Shown: positions 1 through 12,660, numbered from the stretch's first letter. The stretch is DNA of 64,000 bases from Amphibalanus amphitrite (GCF_019059575.1 NW_024881700.1:744001-808000); one strand, 5' to 3'. Notes: generated by a model not told the origin, from the letters alone. Program-made: numbers and translations.

Positions 1-353
1 AAATGACCTGACCTCATATGACCTTTAGGAAAAATCCGAGATATACAAGTTGTGGGACTCATAATGGATACTAGATCCTGCAAGTTTCATTTCCCTGTGA
101 CATCTCCTCTGGCAGTGAGGGCGTTGCGAAGTTGCGACATCTGAAGACCGTGCAGAGGTTCACTTATGACGTCATAGGTCAGTGACCTGACCTGACCCAA
201 AAATGCGGTTGGTGTCAAAAGATCCGGCTTGGATCAAAGGTCAGGTATGCCAAGTTTCAGCTCTCTATCGCCAGCGTGTTCGGAGCTATCGCGAAAAACC
301 CCTATGGGGGGGGGGCGGCACCCGCCCCCCCCCCCCCCCTCGGCCGGCGAGGG
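1..353. mobile_element. Right end of a piggyBac-like non-autonomous element
   Basis: The segment ends in GGCGAGGG followed at once by TTAA (354-357), with a run of G then C tracts just inside the end. Two complete elements elsewhere in the window (42386-43584 and 56048-57191) share this plan: CCC...GGG termini, TTAA flanks, G/C tracts next to the ends, and an interior crowded with AGGTCA/TGACCT half-sites. TTAA targets with CCC/GGG ends are typical of piggyBac-type transposons. The other end lies outside the window. No coding potential is seen. It sits in the intron left of the last visible C1orf198-like exon. Confidence 0.6.
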
Positions 354-378
354 TTAAGTAAATTCTCAATAATCTCAC

Positions 379-1285
379 CTTGGTAGGCTCCTGAAGCACG
401 CTGGTGAACGGCTCCGGTTCCGGGGCCTCCTGCGGTTCAGGCTCCGGCTCCGGCTGACGGTGTTTCCACTCTGGCTCCGGGTCCGGCTGGCGGAGCTGCC
501 ACTCCGGCTCCGGCTCAGGCTGGCGAAGTTTCCATTCCGGTTCCGGCTCTGGTTCAGAGTCAGACTCCGGCTCCGGCTCGTACTTTTGCTGTGTGAAGAG
601 CCGTGGTGGTGACGCCCTGGTCTCATCCACCTGCGGGGCCAGTTCGCTGCCGTCCCCGGGCGGCCGCGCGCCGGGCGGCTCTCGCTCGGGCGTCAGCGAG
701 TCGCGGCGCGGCGGTACTACCGGCGGTGCCACACGCTTCAGCTGCGGCGGCGTCGGCTGCGCGCGCGCCCCGGCCGTGGGCGGCGGCGGGGACGGCGGCG
801 CGGCCGGCGCCGCGTACTGGCTGGAGCTGCGCACCGATGGCGCGTGCGCGGCGCTCGTGCGGATGGGCACCACGGCCGCCTGGACGGGCGGCGGCGGCGG
901 CGGCGTGCACGGCTTGGTCGGCCTGCGGAAGCTGGCGGACCGCGAGACGCCGCTGCCGACCGAGCCGACGGGGCTGGCGGCGCCGCGGCTCGGCTGAGGG
1001 GAGGACAGCTCGGAGCGGGCGCGCACCGGCTCCACGGCCGAGCAGGGAGAGGAGATCTCGAGCCGCCGCAGCGGCCGCGGCTCGGCCGGCTGTTTTCCCA
1101 GTTTGGTGATGGAGAGCAGCACCCGCCGGCCGTGCGCCAGTCGCGACATCACCTGCTGTTTGAGCGAGCGGCCGCCCGGCGCGTCCGACTCGCCGCCACT
1201 GGAACCGCCGAGCACCACACTGGGAGAGTCGAAACCGTCGCCGACCGTGCGCTTCGGCGAGTAGCTCTCATACATGTGCTCCACC
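379..1285 (-). CDS. C1orf198-like gene, coding exon 4 (Pro-rich, EP repeats)
   Basis: This exon is 907 bases, starting at GTCGACAG|GGTGGAG and ending at ACCAAG|GTGAGA in phase 0. It encodes VEHMYESYSPKR, then Ser/Pro/Arg-rich low-complexity sequence with poly-Pro runs, and finally an acidic EPEPEW repeat block. No domain is recognisable beyond the low complexity. The remaining C-terminal exon or exons lie left of the window. The opposite strand also shows long open frames here, as expected for GC-rich repetitive coding DNA. Confidence 0.8.
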
Positions 1286-4200
1286 CTGTCGACAGAAAGC
1301 AAGAAAGGCGAGGGTAAACATAGGGTCGGGCGGCATTGATGGCGGTGAGATCAGTCTCCAAAAACACCCGTTACTGGATACACACTATCGAAATACCACA
1401 CACGAGTCGGCATGGAAACTAGGAGAAATTTCGTCGGTGCCCTTGAGGCAATATGTCGACAATTGCACAGAACCGTCACATCAGCTATCCTCACTACATG
1501 AAAGTACACTCTGAAAAAGATCGTTGCTTATTTTTGAATCAACAAACATGTCGCTCTTGCCGGAAGAGGCAATACGTTGGGGACCACATGTACCACATTT
1601 GCGGCAACTCTAGACGGTCTATGCCCAGCACTGGAGAGGTTTGGATAAACACACGGCTTACAGTACAAACAAACACAAACACACCCCGGGTCGCATTCCA
1701 ACTGAGTCATTAGTATGACATTTAACGGCAAATACTGCAGAAGCCAGTCAAAAGCGTCCCAACAGGGGCGCTTGGCTTTAGGAAAGCTAGCAACAGGAAT
1801 TTAGAAGACTCCGCAAAAAAATTGTAGGTATGCTATGGGACTATGAAACTTGGGGCTAGGGCTTACATTTAGTGCGTTATTGCACCTTCTAAAATGAGCG
1901 GAGGAGTATGAAGAATAATGTAAGAGCCATCAATAGCATGTAGTTCAAAACATAAAAGTAATGATATACAGGTCATCAACGTAGCCGAAAGACAGCTTGA
2001 AAGCAGTGATTTCATTGAACACCTAGCAGACAGCGGGTTTTACTCGATATGTAGGTCATAAAAGTCTCGCCCGAACAAGCCCTGCACCTCTAATGTGATT
2101 CGCGCTCAGCAGAGGCGCTTCTGCGAGCTCAGGCGCCTCTCCTCCCCGGGATCACCACACACATTAATGTCTCCGTCTGCGTGACCAGGGCACCGAGTGC
2201 CGAATGTCTGATCAGAGGCGGCCCGGACCTACCTACATATACGGCCTTGGTGCAGACGCTGACTCACAAAGAACGGTTCTTGGGTATACTATTGACAGCC
2301 CAGCGGCGGTAACTGTCTGAGAGATACCCGCTCTGATCCTATCATCGACACACGTCCCAGCACCCAGACACGTGCGCAGAGGAATACAAAAACCGCCCGA
2401 TCGCTCGTTCATATATCACCTGACCAATAAACACCTCAGTCGACAATTGATGGCTTCACCGGAGCGGGAGAGCATTAGGTCAGTGTATACCGGGCGGTGC
2501 ACGTGTAGCGCCCACAGGTGCATCCTGCAGGACCGTTGACCGAGCCGGTCACTGGCCCCGAACGGGGCACAGCGCGGCACCCGGCACTGAGCCGCTCATT
2601 AGCCCCCGTCCGCTCACCAGCCGTGTGTTTGGATAGACTCGTCTTGAGACAGCTCTAGGCCACTGGCCTGTCACACACTGAGATAAGCGCGACACTTACA
2701 TGATTCATAAACTTCCCGAGAGCGTGGACAGCCGAGGCCGCCCGGGCCGTTACTGGACGGCACAGGAAACCGTTTATGAACGGTCATGGTGGGTAGTTTT
2801 ATATCTAATGCGCGGACATAAGGATGAAGTTTACCATACACTGATGTCATAAGCAGTCAGCGTGACCTCCAGAGCTAGAAATGACCTCAGATGGATAAAC
2901 TGTACCCTCCCCTTCCCCCACCGCGTTTTCTGACGTCCAGTTCAATGTGTGTTGCGAAGAGACCTGGATCTGGAAAATATCGTTCGTTGCTTTTCACTTT
3001 CATAAAGTTCAATTTCAAAGATAATCCAAACATTTCACGGTCCGATGCATTTTTAGTGCATGATACGACCGACAGCTGATGTCCCCAGTCCCAAACGAGT
3101 CCCAAGGGCATATAACACTCGACTAGCCGCTGGCCGGTGACTTTTGGCCATGTGATTCAAAGTTACTGACCGAAGTCCCCTGGGCATTTGGCACCCGCCA
3201 CTGGCCCGTTTCTGACCGGTCACTTGGGTATACAGATACACCACCCGACTTGCCACTGATCGAAATCCCCTGCGGACCCCGGGTATAAAACACCCACCAT
3301 CCACTGACCAAAGTCCACTGAAATCCCACTGAAGTCCCAGTGGAGCCCCAGTGGACTTCCACTCCGTTCACCCGACTAACACCCACCAGTCTGACCGCGA
3401 TACATGACACCCCGGGTCACCCTCCGCGGCCGGCTGACGTGGGCACCCGGGGATCACCGTCACCGAACCGTGGCGGTGCTGACATCATGGCGTCGCTGCA
3501 AACACCCCTCTCCCTCCGCGGCGAGGGAAGGCCGGGTCGGGTATCGTGGAGCAGCGGGGACCGGGACGGACGGGGTAGTGAGGGATACACCCTGCCTGTG
3601 CCACCCAGAGGGAGGGGAGACACATCTGCAGAGGAGAGACTAACGTAGACATATGTGTTCTGACTACAGTAGACAGTAGACACATGTAGATTGTAGACAC
3701 ATGGGTGCTCAGCGCTAAGAGCGCTCAGAGTGAGTGGGGCTAGCCACGATCGAGGGACAGCTCAGGCAGGAGTGGGGGATAGCCACGGCCCATAGACGAG
3801 CACATCACCAGCGGCGGTCGATTTAGCTCCATGCCAAACATCGATCCCGATAAACACGTCGTGAGGACAGAGACGCCATCGCTACTGATACGAGTAGCTT
3901 GACGAGTGACTGAGGCCAGCCAGTCCGTACCTGGAGAGCCTCTGTCGAATGCTGTCGCGCATCATGAAGGGCTGCTGGCGGACCGGGGAGTCAGCCGGCT
4001 CGGCGGCGGACAGGCTATCGGCCGCCAGTCGCTCCTGGCTGGGCGTGCGCCATGAGAACGGAGCCGCGTGCTCGTCCCGCCACCGGACAACCTGAGGGAG
4101 GAAACGGTCACACATTCAGTCACAGGGGACAGTCAGGAAGAGTCACAGTCAGAGTTACAGGGGACTGTCCCAGACAGTCACAGTAACGGGGACTACAGGT

Positions 4201-7200
4201 CACACTGTCACAACGCATCAGTATCGCCACGAACCCTATGGTAAAAAACTGTGGTAAAACGGGTTTTACCGGCGTCTTATCTCAGAGTAATATTTGAGCG
4301 AAACAGCCGCCAAAGATATTTATTTTTAATGCAACGTTGAGCCCCGAACGTTGATCCTATCGCTATTGTCCCGTGCCTCTCCATATCTATTTAGGGTTAT
4401 ACCACCTGCGCCACTCCATCACTCGTTTTATCCTGAAATCTCCCCCGCAATGTCAACTCTCACCTTTACATATGTTGTCATTCCCCATCCATTCGTGGTG
4501 CGCCATCACTCACCTGTCCCGTCTCGGGATCCTCATCCTCGACCATTTTCGGCCCGGCAGGGATAGTGGCCACGCTGGGCGCTCCGTCTCCCGGCTGGCG
4601 AGACAGTCGCCGCCAGTGCTCCGCCGTCTCCTGCAATCACACATGTGAAAATATGGTTAGACGCTGCAAAGTATCGGACTCTTGCATAAACGTACAGCGG
4701 TTAGTCATGCTCATGAGCCATCCCAAACGGACAGTAACAAACGTGTTGCGTACAGAACGCTGGCACAGACACATGGCGGAATAAAAACACGCACTCACAT
4801 ACCTATATAGACAGTGATCACTGACCGGCAGCCTCGTGGGACCCAACACATTACAAACGATCCGTCTGATTGAGAAATTCACACTAGCGTGTAGTCACAC
4901 ACCCTGGGAAGCGCAGACTAACAGCTGGACTGATCCGCATACATGGCGTCTCAGACTGTCCGACAAAGAACATCTTACACACGCCGAGCAACGCTGCGCT
5001 GATGTCACAACACAAGACGGTGAAAGTCGACAGAACGCGACACCGATGCCGGGCGGAGACGGGGGAGGGTGTGGGGGCGGCGCTCAGCAGTCAGCACACA
5101 GTCAGTTTGAGCTCAGAGATCAGCAACGTCAGCTGAGAAATCAGCCCCGTCAGCGGCCGCACCGGCTCATCTCTTACAGACAGAGCATAGAGGAATCCGT
5201 CTCAAATGTGGCAACGTCTAAATTCGGCCGAATCTCGCAATGACAAAGTCGGATCCTATGCATGAATCCGTGACGCGTCTGCTGAATAGCCGTTAGCCAG
5301 AGCTTTAGAAACCAACAAAATCCGCATCCACCAATCCCATCTCACGAACACCTGACGAGCATCCCTCTCTCCCTCCCCACATTCCCCACCACGTGTGGAA
5401 CTCCCACCACGCACATCACGTATATCACGTCCGACGCGTTCGGCGTTGCACACGTGAGTCAGGTGGCCGCCGGCGGCAAGGGCAGCGCACGGGGCGGCGT
5501 CCGCAGGCGCCACGTGTCTGGCAGTGACAAACGGTGCACGTCACCGGCCACGGGGAGGCCGTGCAGGCGTGCCTCGGTCGCTGCACCGCTCATAATGGCC
5601 ACTAACGATGCAGACGGAGTCGACGGACGGGATGAGAACGAGCGGCCGACAGGACGGGACGGGGTGGGGTGGGGCACGGGATAGGACGGGACGGAGGACG
5701 GTCGGGATGGGACGGGCACGGGATAGAAGAGCTTGGATAGGATAGGATGGGACGGGATGGGATGGGATGAGATGGGAGAGATGAAGATAGCGATAAGACT
5801 GGACATGACAAAAAGGGACGGGGAACAGAGGTAGACGGAACGCGATGGGGGAGGACGGGGAGCGACCAGAAAAAGGAGTAGGGACGGAGCGGGAAGGTGC
5901 GGTGCGACATGGCACGGGGCGACACACATCCCGGCTACAGACATTGACCAAACTGCCGGAAGTTCCGGGCCGGTACGCCGCACCGGGGTGGGAACGGAGG
6001 CGGGGTCACGACACGGACGGAAAAGGGAACGGAAGGAAAGCACTCCGGGCAGTGGGTGGATGTGAAGAAGACTTCCCGGAAACCTCAAACAGAGGTTATC
6101 ATTGGTGAGTCACACGATTAAGATGCGATTTGTCACTTCCGCTCGATTCGATCGTCTAGACCGCGGAAGCCAAGGTGCCACATCAGACAGGTTAGGCGAA
6201 ACTGAGCTACTGGGTTGCGGTCTTGTTTGGACCACCGAGCCCATCAAAGGTTTACGGTAGCCTATAAAACATCTCTCCGGAAGCTATAGACAAGCTTAGC
6301 TCCGAGCTTGCAACGCCTAAGGCGAGAGAAAACAAGCGAAAGTCTGCCAAACCCGGTATTTGCCATCACTCTCACGTCACCACCAGCCTCCTTCCGGCTA
6401 TTTCTGACCCGAACCCTTGCGACCCTCCGCGCTAAAATTGGCAGACTCGCGACCAAGCCACCAGTCGCCTATTACGGACGTCTGCGGGGCGACCCCAGCC
6501 GACGGGGCTCATCGGCAAGCCGGCGGCGCACACAAAGAAATAACACCACGTGGCGCACAAATTCGATTCCCGGCCGGTCGGCACGGAGGGGAGGCAGGAC
6601 GTCTAGGCTCCCCACGAGACGGACGGGGAGCCGCGAGCGCCGACCATCGACCGCTCCGACGGCCCCGCCGCTAAGTCGTCGGCGACGGGACGCCGACGGA
6701 CTAGGCTATCCGGCACATTGGTGCCGCGGCACGACCCTGCTGCGGCCGCGGCCGAGGCAACGACCTACGCGTGCACGGGCCGGGCTGACGACAGCACCTC
6801 AAGGGGGGGGGGGGGGGTGAAAAGGCTCAGAATGACGCATTGACGACAGTAGGAAAGACGGGAGTCCTCAAATGGGAGCTGCTCCGATTAGACAACCGTC
6901 CATATTTGCGTCAGTGAGGTGCTTCGATTCGCATCGGCGTAAGGACAATGTCAAGATTGGGATCGGTGTCAAGTGGGGTTCGGGGTAGAGATATAAAGAT
7001 ATGTGTCAAGAATGACTGATATAGTATCGAGGTCGGGTCGTGGTCGGGGCTGAAACGAGTGCAGTATTGATGTTGAGTCAGAGTCGAGGTCGTGGCCGGG
7101 TCGACATGAGTGCAGTGCTGATGTTGGGTTACGGTCGATGTCGGGGTCGGGATCTCTGAGCTGTGACCTACACCACCAGACAGAGAACGTTGTAACAAAA

Positions 7201-10200
7201 ACCGCGACTGCCAGACCCCGGAAGACTTGACGGCGGGGTCGCGCTGCCTGTTGAGCTCACCGGCGTACCACCACTACGCTCCCCCTAACACACAACAGGC
7301 CCACGCAGGCCGCTCTCTCATTGTGAGACTGGCAAGGACACGGTGAGACGACTGGCCGTCACAGCGCTTCCGGCAGCCAGTCAGCGCTGGCGAACAAGGA
7401 AGAAGCGCAGTCACCGGCGTTACCTCTGCAAACCCCTACACTACCACCTCCGTCGCCGCTGTCCCGAGTTCGCGATGACAGTGGTGAAGGCGGCGGCAGC
7501 GGCGGCATCGGAGCTCGCCCTTTCACGACATGTGGGTACACGTACCGAATATGGGGCCGACAGCCGGCTGCGACTCCGCGCGCGACCGTGCATCACAATG
7601 ACCCGCGGCTGGCTGACGCCACGGCCAGGCTTGACGCACGGCCGGGGTCGGGTGGCTGGATGACTCATGGCCAGTCCACTGGCCGGTCCAGCCTGGGCAC
7701 AGCTAGATCAGAGTATCGCGTACATCTGCCGCCACATCTGTCCGCCTCTGGTATCATTCTATTGCAGCGGTGTTATTATCTGGTATCGGTCTGCCGGCGC
7801 CGGCCGGGGACGGAAGGGGTGTCGCCAGACCAGCGGCAGTCTGCGACACACTCTCATCCCGCCGCCGCCGCCGCAATGTTTGTGTTAAGTGGCGTCGGCT
7901 AGTCGCGCCCATGTCGGTCGGCCTGCAGTGTTACCCCCTCCCCGGAGGCCAGAGGCAGGGGCGCTGCCTTCTCTCAGCCCGCTGCAGCCTGCTATAAACA
8001 GACGGGCGGCGGCGCTCGGGCCGCGGCCGCCGCCCACAGACCGGCACAGTGCAGGTGCAGTACAGACCGGACGCACCGGTACCGCGCCGGTCATGGTCTG
8101 CAGCCGGCCTGCACCAACCCGGCACGACCCGGCCGGTGAGCGAGCACCGACAGAACCGCACGTCAGTCACCGACAGATCCGCCCGTCAGCCGCAGACAGA
8201 ACAGAACGCAAGTCAGCCACCGGCCGCCATGAGGTCATTCATATCGGGGTGGGCGCAGGGGCAGGCTGGGCGGCGAAAGGTCGTGGCTCGGAGTTCGTGA
8301 GGAGGTCGGTCAGAAGGTCGTGAGGAGGCTGGTCGCGAGGTCGAGATATCGTGGTCGTGAACTAGGAGAAGCAAGGCTGTAACTGTAAGCCACCGAGAAT
8401 AGCACACTGAATAGCGGACGCGAGCGGCTAAAGCGTATGTGGCAGGGATACCGCGAGAGCATAAGCGCGAGATAAACATGAAAATATATGGAAGGTCACC
8501 AAGCAGCCATACGAAACACAAAGGAATCCGCTGCCACTGACGAGCCAGAGTCCCAGTCTTTGTGTTGTTCCGCCTTAGGAGGCGCGCTTTGTATGCAACC
8601 CACCACTGGTCGTCACACTCGGCGGTGTTTAAATTTCACAGCACACCACAAGCATGCCGTCCGACTGCTAATCGACCAATTTGGCCACAAACTTGCACGT
8701 CGTCTCAGCCAAAAATGCAATACTTCAAAGAGTGGGGTGGCTAATGTGATGGCTCAGCCGATTTATAGACTTTATAAACTCGTCACAACTGACGACGCGG
8801 AAATATTCCTTTTCCATGAAATTGGCCGCGGTGTCATAATGTGGAGACGGGAGAGTGGTTCACACAGACGGCTCATGGCTCCAAAAGTATTAAATCACTT
8901 TCCTCCTGTTGTACTGCGCTCCAGTTCATCCTTCCTTACTCGAGCACTGTGCGAAACCGATCCACACCAACGGGATTTGCTCGCCAGGAACAGCGAGCAA
9001 GCGCTGCGACTGCTACATTTCCTCAACAGTCCCGAATAGCTCGGCTAACCCAACTAAACAGAGTCGTCAGCGGTCCGGGATCCCGTCCGAGTCACTGGGC
9101 TGGTGCCATTGGTCCCGTTCCAACCCTGGAGGTACTGACCCCGTGGCTCTCCTGAGGACGACAGCCGCAGCCCTGCCCGTGCCGTCCCTCGGCCGGCGGC
9201 GCCAGCCAAGGTCAGTCAGCGGCGGCCGGCACGTGTGTTCCAGTACTGCAGACCAGCACACAGCGACGGCCAGGCATACGGGCATGAGATTCATAAGGAG
9301 CGGCGGCACGACGCGCGTCCGGAACGCTTCATAAATAAACCGAGCGGCACATCCAGTGCTCGCTGGGCCGCCAGAGACCGGGCCCAGATAATGGAGGTGA
9401 CGTGTCATTCGGGACGGGTCGCCGCCCTGCATACAGACCGGGTGTATTAGGACAAACACGACATTGCCCTGCATATAAAGCCGTATGGCACGACATCAGC
9501 TATTCGGCAATCACAGCACGTATGCACTGGGAGCTATGGAATATTCGGTTAGGCTGCTCTGCATTCAAACACCCAGACAAATAACTATACCGTAATCCTG
9601 AGCGACCTTTCGTGATACAGAATGGCAATTGGCATGGTAGCCCCCCGCCCTCCTCCAAGCATTCTCAGTAATGCCCGATAGCCGAACTACTGCATCGTCA
9701 CCGGCTCAACACAAACAAAACACGCTCTATTCAAGTTTCAACCCAGTGCCCACTGCCAAGCCCAGTGCCCGCCACCATTCACGGCTGCACAGTGCACACC
9801 CCAGTCATGTTCACCTCATCACCAGGAGCAGGCTGAACAAGACAGCAGTCCCAGTCAGGAGCTGAGTGTCATTGTATGTATATCGCATATCTAGGCCGAG
9901 CCCAGACCTGTCTTCACTCGAGTACGCCTCTGAAACTGACCAGAGCAGGCCTATCTGATCGACGGCAGCCCACTCAATCACTCCAACCCGACGTGTAACC
10001 ATTGTGCGGCTAATTGCAGCCAGCCGATCACACATCGCGCTCCACATGCGGAAAACGGTACCGCCGCGCTGACAGGTAAATTTACTGCGCGTTCCGCCGG
10101 GCGGACAACTCGGACTATCCGCTTGTTTGGCGAACTGTGCCGAATCCGGATCGGACGGGAACCGTTTCCCCGTCGTCCGCTGATCCGCCGAGCGAATTTC

Positions 10201-11658
10201 GCCGCCGTATTCATCTGCATACAAGGCAGCGGTCGGCAGATTGGACGGATTTCCCGAAATGGGTCGACCGAGTTACGCAGATCCTCACAGGATTGCTGCG
10301 CGGAGGCCTTTAATAACGCACCACGGTCGATCGGCCTACCAAAGAAGGTAGCGGCACCAGCGGCGGTGGTGGTATCGACTTGTACGGCACGCAGTGCGGA
10401 CGGGGTGGCACGCACGAGCCACCGACAATGCGCCCATCAATACAGAGCGATGCGGCCGGCGCAGGCGTGGGGTGCTAAGCGCGTGAGGGGGAGCCGAGTC
10501 GAGTAATGCGGCGGCAGAGTGAGCCAGCCGGCAGGAATGCGGCCCCAGTAGCTAAGCGCTGACTCAGATGGCTTCCGATCTTAGAAACGCGAACATGGGG
10601 TAACGGAAGAGGGGAGTTCCGCAGGGAAGACGTCAGTCCACAACCACTGTGCCCGCAGGATAAGCAGTGTGAATTGAGCAGCTCACACCGGACAGTGCAC
10701 GTAAACCGATGACCGGAAGCATCGCCCCCGGTGGAACGATTGTCGAAGCGCGCCGCAGTGAGCGCTCTTTACGAAAACCCACGGGAAACATGCGGCACAG
10801 ACACCAGCTCCCACACGGCCGCCGAACAATGGAATGACATCGGCGTTACGACCAGCGCGCGCCCCAAAAGGTAGGGAAAGCCGCGCCGTCGGCGCCTCGA
10901 ACTGAGCGACCGGAGCGGTTCACACACGATGAGTTATTTACAGAAACGGTCCGATCCCATAACCGCCCAGTCGTAAACTTTGTCGCAGCCGCACAGAGAA
11001 AATCGCTTTCGGCGTGAAAGGGATTTCCGTAATGATTTTTTGGTGCGCTTGACTAGCTGTCAAGTGTCGCTCCAATAAACCGCAGCAAACATTAATAACG
11101 GCGATATCTGGAACGGAATCAGCGCCGCCAACGCCCGCGCTGTGATAACCCGCTCCGAGCGGCCGCAGTAAACCCCGCACAGACGCGGCACAAAGGCCGG
11201 GCAGCGATAACCGAAAGGCCATCTGTCGTATATAAAAGACAAAGGGCGCTCAAAATGGTACGCTGAGGATGATGTTCATCGTAATTAAGTTCAACAAAGA
11301 ATCCATCGACGTGGTAGGCAATGAGAGACGCCAGTAAATTAGAAATCATTCACAATATTAAGCCACAAAGCTCAAAGACAGTCACCTCGATAGGTCTAAC
11401 TAGCCCTCAGCTTCGAGAAAGCTCATACGCCGCCACCCTCCGCTCCCGCATGTCCCCGTCCCCTCTGACCATCTCTGAACTCACCTGGTTGACCATGTGT
11501 CCGTCGATGACGTCGCACTGGTCGGCGTAGCTGAGGTCCTGCCAGTCGGCATGGATGGTGCGGATGGTGTGCACGTTGGAGATGATCCGTTTACAGAGCG
11601 GACTCAGAGTGCAGAAGTAGCGCTCGGCCGCCGGAGCGCTCTCGATGCGACTCGCCAT
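379..11658 (-). CDS. C1orf198-like (DUF4706) protein gene, 3' part outside window
   Basis: Four coding exons (11658-11485, 4630-4514, 4091-3931, 1285-379) join in frame with consensus GT-AG borders and give about 453 residues, continuing left of the window. Exon 1 encodes YFCTLSPLCKRI followed by a W-x(10)-QCDVIDGHMV segment. This parallels, from memory, the YFSSLSP...QQDEIIDRCLV segment of human C1orf198. Exons 2-3 encode KMVEDEDPETGQVVRWRDEHAAPFSW across the junction, parallel to the human WQDEHSAPFSW block. The family has no established biochemical role that I know. The human protein is about 330 residues, so this one is longer, mainly through a Pro-rich and Glu-Pro-rich exon 4. The start chosen is the ATG at 11658 in a strong context (GTCGCCATGG). 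An in-frame non-ATG extension upstream is less likely. Confidence 0.85.
405..575 (-). repeat. 33-bp minisatellite inside coding exon 4
   Basis: Roughly four imperfect 33-bp units read EPEPEWKLRQP, EPEPEWQLRQP, DPEPEWKHRQP and then EPEPEP. The period is a multiple of three, so the frame holds. Length variation between alleles is expected at such a repeat. Confidence 0.85.
1286..3930 (-). other. Intron 3 of the C1orf198-like gene
   Basis: It runs from the donor at 3930 to the acceptor at 1286-1287. Apart from the imperfect tandem repeat at 3110-3395, I see no exon, RNA gene or recognisable mobile element. Confidence 0.7.
3110..3395. repeat. Degenerate tandem repeat in intron
   Basis: Several diverged copies of a motif like CTGACCGAAGTCCCCTGG alternate with GCCACTGGCC-type segments, then decay into short GTCCCAGTGG units around 3310-3360. 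No open frame or transposon end is associated. Confidence 0.5.
3931..4091 (-). CDS. C1orf198-like gene, coding exon 3 (WRDEHAAPFSW block)
   Basis: This exon is 161 bases, starting in phase 0 and ending two bases into a codon. The acceptor is CTCCCTCAG|GTT and the donor is CTCCAG|GTACGG. It encodes VVRWRDEHAAPFSWRTPSQ, the best conserved block of the family, then a Ser/Ala-rich linker and the basic stretch RDSIRQRLS. The split Arg codon (AG|G) continues exactly into the next exon. Confidence 0.88.
4092..4513 (-). other. Intron 2 of the C1orf198-like gene
   Basis: This is a 422-base intron bounded by GTGAGT and CAG. It contains no other feature that I can recognise. Confidence 0.75.
4514..4630 (-). 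CDS. C1orf198-like gene, coding exon 2
   Basis: This exon is 117 bases (39 codons), phase 0 at both ends. The acceptor is TGTGATTGCAG|GAG and the donor is GGACAG|GTGAGT. It encodes ETAEHWRRLS at the start and GPKMVEDEDPETGQ at the end. The end matches the region just before the WxDEHxAPFSW block in the vertebrate family member. It is too short to stand out as an open frame and was placed by splice signals and phase. Confidence 0.85.
5630..5790. repeat. G-rich simple repeat (GGGAC/GGGAT)n
   Basis: Short units such as GGGACGGGAT, GGGATGGGAT and GATAGGACGG follow one another. Long artefactual open frames, Ser/Pro/Arg-rich on the minus strand, come from this repeat. The G runs could form quadruplexes on the plus strand. 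Confidence 0.75.
6935..7155. repeat. Degenerate GTCGGGGTCG-type repeat
   Basis: The segment repeats GGTCGGG, GGTCGTGG and GTCGAGGTCG motifs with a roughly 60-base higher-order periodicity (GAGTGCAGT...TGATGTTG occurs twice). No function can be assigned. Confidence 0.5.
11485..11658 (-). CDS. C1orf198-like gene, coding exon 1
   Basis: It holds 58 codons from the ATG at 11658 to the donor CAG|GTGAGT (GT at 11484-11483) and ends in phase 0. The protein starts MASRIESAPAAERYF and carries the family's N-terminal block, including SPLCKRI and DQCDVIDGHMV. The same frame is open upstream to about 11772, but the Kozak-like context supports the ATG used here. Confidence 0.88.
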
Positions 11659-12660
11659 GGCGACGCCACTGCTCCTGCTGCTGGTCCTGACGTCAGGTCG
11701 GCCGCCGCTGCTGCTACCGCCTCTGCAGACACGGGAGACGTGGGTCCGGTCAGGACGGCGGCGCGCCCACAACTGACGGCGGAGCGGTGCGGCGTGGCGG
11801 CGCGCGCGGTGCAGCGAGGATGGGGCGGAGCGGGCGCGGCGGGCGCGGCGGTGAGACCCCTCCAGCCGAGAGAGTCGGGTTAGTCAGGATAGCGGGATCG
11901 AAGTTCTGCGGGTGACAAGAGATTAGGGAGAGTATAAAGTGTTTTGCTTACAGCAGTGCGTGTTGCGCAGATTGGTTGTAAAAGATAGATAGCTCGGAAG
12001 CCCTTGTGACTCACCGCTCAGACTGCGAACTGCGCGAGACATACAAGTCGATCTTGTTTAGCCCTGACTACCGGAAACAGATGGATATCACACAGATACT
12101 AACCAGAACACACACACCAGCACCGACCAACCAGCCCCCCGCTCACTGCCACCGTAGTACGCACAAGGCCGGACTGTCTGCCGTCCAGCCGACGACGACG
12201 GGTCGTGGGGAGACGACGGGGACGGGGGAGGGGGCGAAGGAGGTGCAGGGAGCAGTGACCGACGGTCGGCGCGTGCGACCGACCACCGCGCGCAGCGGCT
12301 ATCTCTGCGATCGTGATCACGTCGAGAGGTGGTCGCATTGTAAGTGCGGCGTGCGCCGATCACGTGACTCTGACCGTGCCGTACTGGTCGGGTCACGTGG
12401 TGTGTGATGACGGGCGCGATAGGTGCGCTATGCAGTCCGCTATGCGGGATGTCCGAGGAAGCGAATTGGGTCGGGGCGAAGTGAGGGTGTGGGTGGAGGG
12501 AGGGGGCGTGCACCTGCACACCGTTGCACGGTCGCCGCAGGAGGGACAGAGCTGACGCAGATCGCCGGGTCCCGTGTGGCCGGGGCGGCACAGAGGGCCA
12601 CTGTGTAAGAGGACAGAGCCGAGACGCAGAGCCGAGGCGCAGTGCGCTCGCTGCTTCAGT
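11659..12660 (-). promoter_or_regulatory. GC-rich 5' flank / presumed 5' UTR and promoter of C1orf198-like gene
   Basis: GC- and CpG-rich sequence lies directly upstream of the ATG at 11658, as expected for a housekeeping-type promoter. CACGTG E-box cores occur near 12360 and 12392. The transcription start cannot be placed from sequence, and an additional non-coding exon further upstream is possible. Confidence 0.4.

Larger units (their letters stand above)
4631..11484 (-). other. Intron 1 of the C1orf198-like gene
   Basis: This 6.85-kb first intron has mixed base composition. It holds a G-rich simple repeat (5630-5790) and a degenerate GTCGGG repeat (6935-7155). I find no supported exon on either strand. 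The longest open frame (8488-9039, plus strand) has no recognisable domain and no paired splice signals that I would trust. Confidence 0.65.

Noticed and set aside
593-1317. Plus-strand GC-rich open frames opposite exon 4 of the C1orf198-like gene
   Set aside because: They are mirror frames of a GC-rich coding exon. The minus-strand frame has splice signals and family context.
5459-6088. Ser/Pro-rich 209-codon open frame on the minus strand
   Set aside because: It is produced by the G-rich simple repeat at 5630-5790.
8488-9039. 183-codon open frame in intron 1 of the C1orf198-like gene
   Set aside because: No domain, no convincing composition and no good paired splice signals. Chance is likely in 64 kb.
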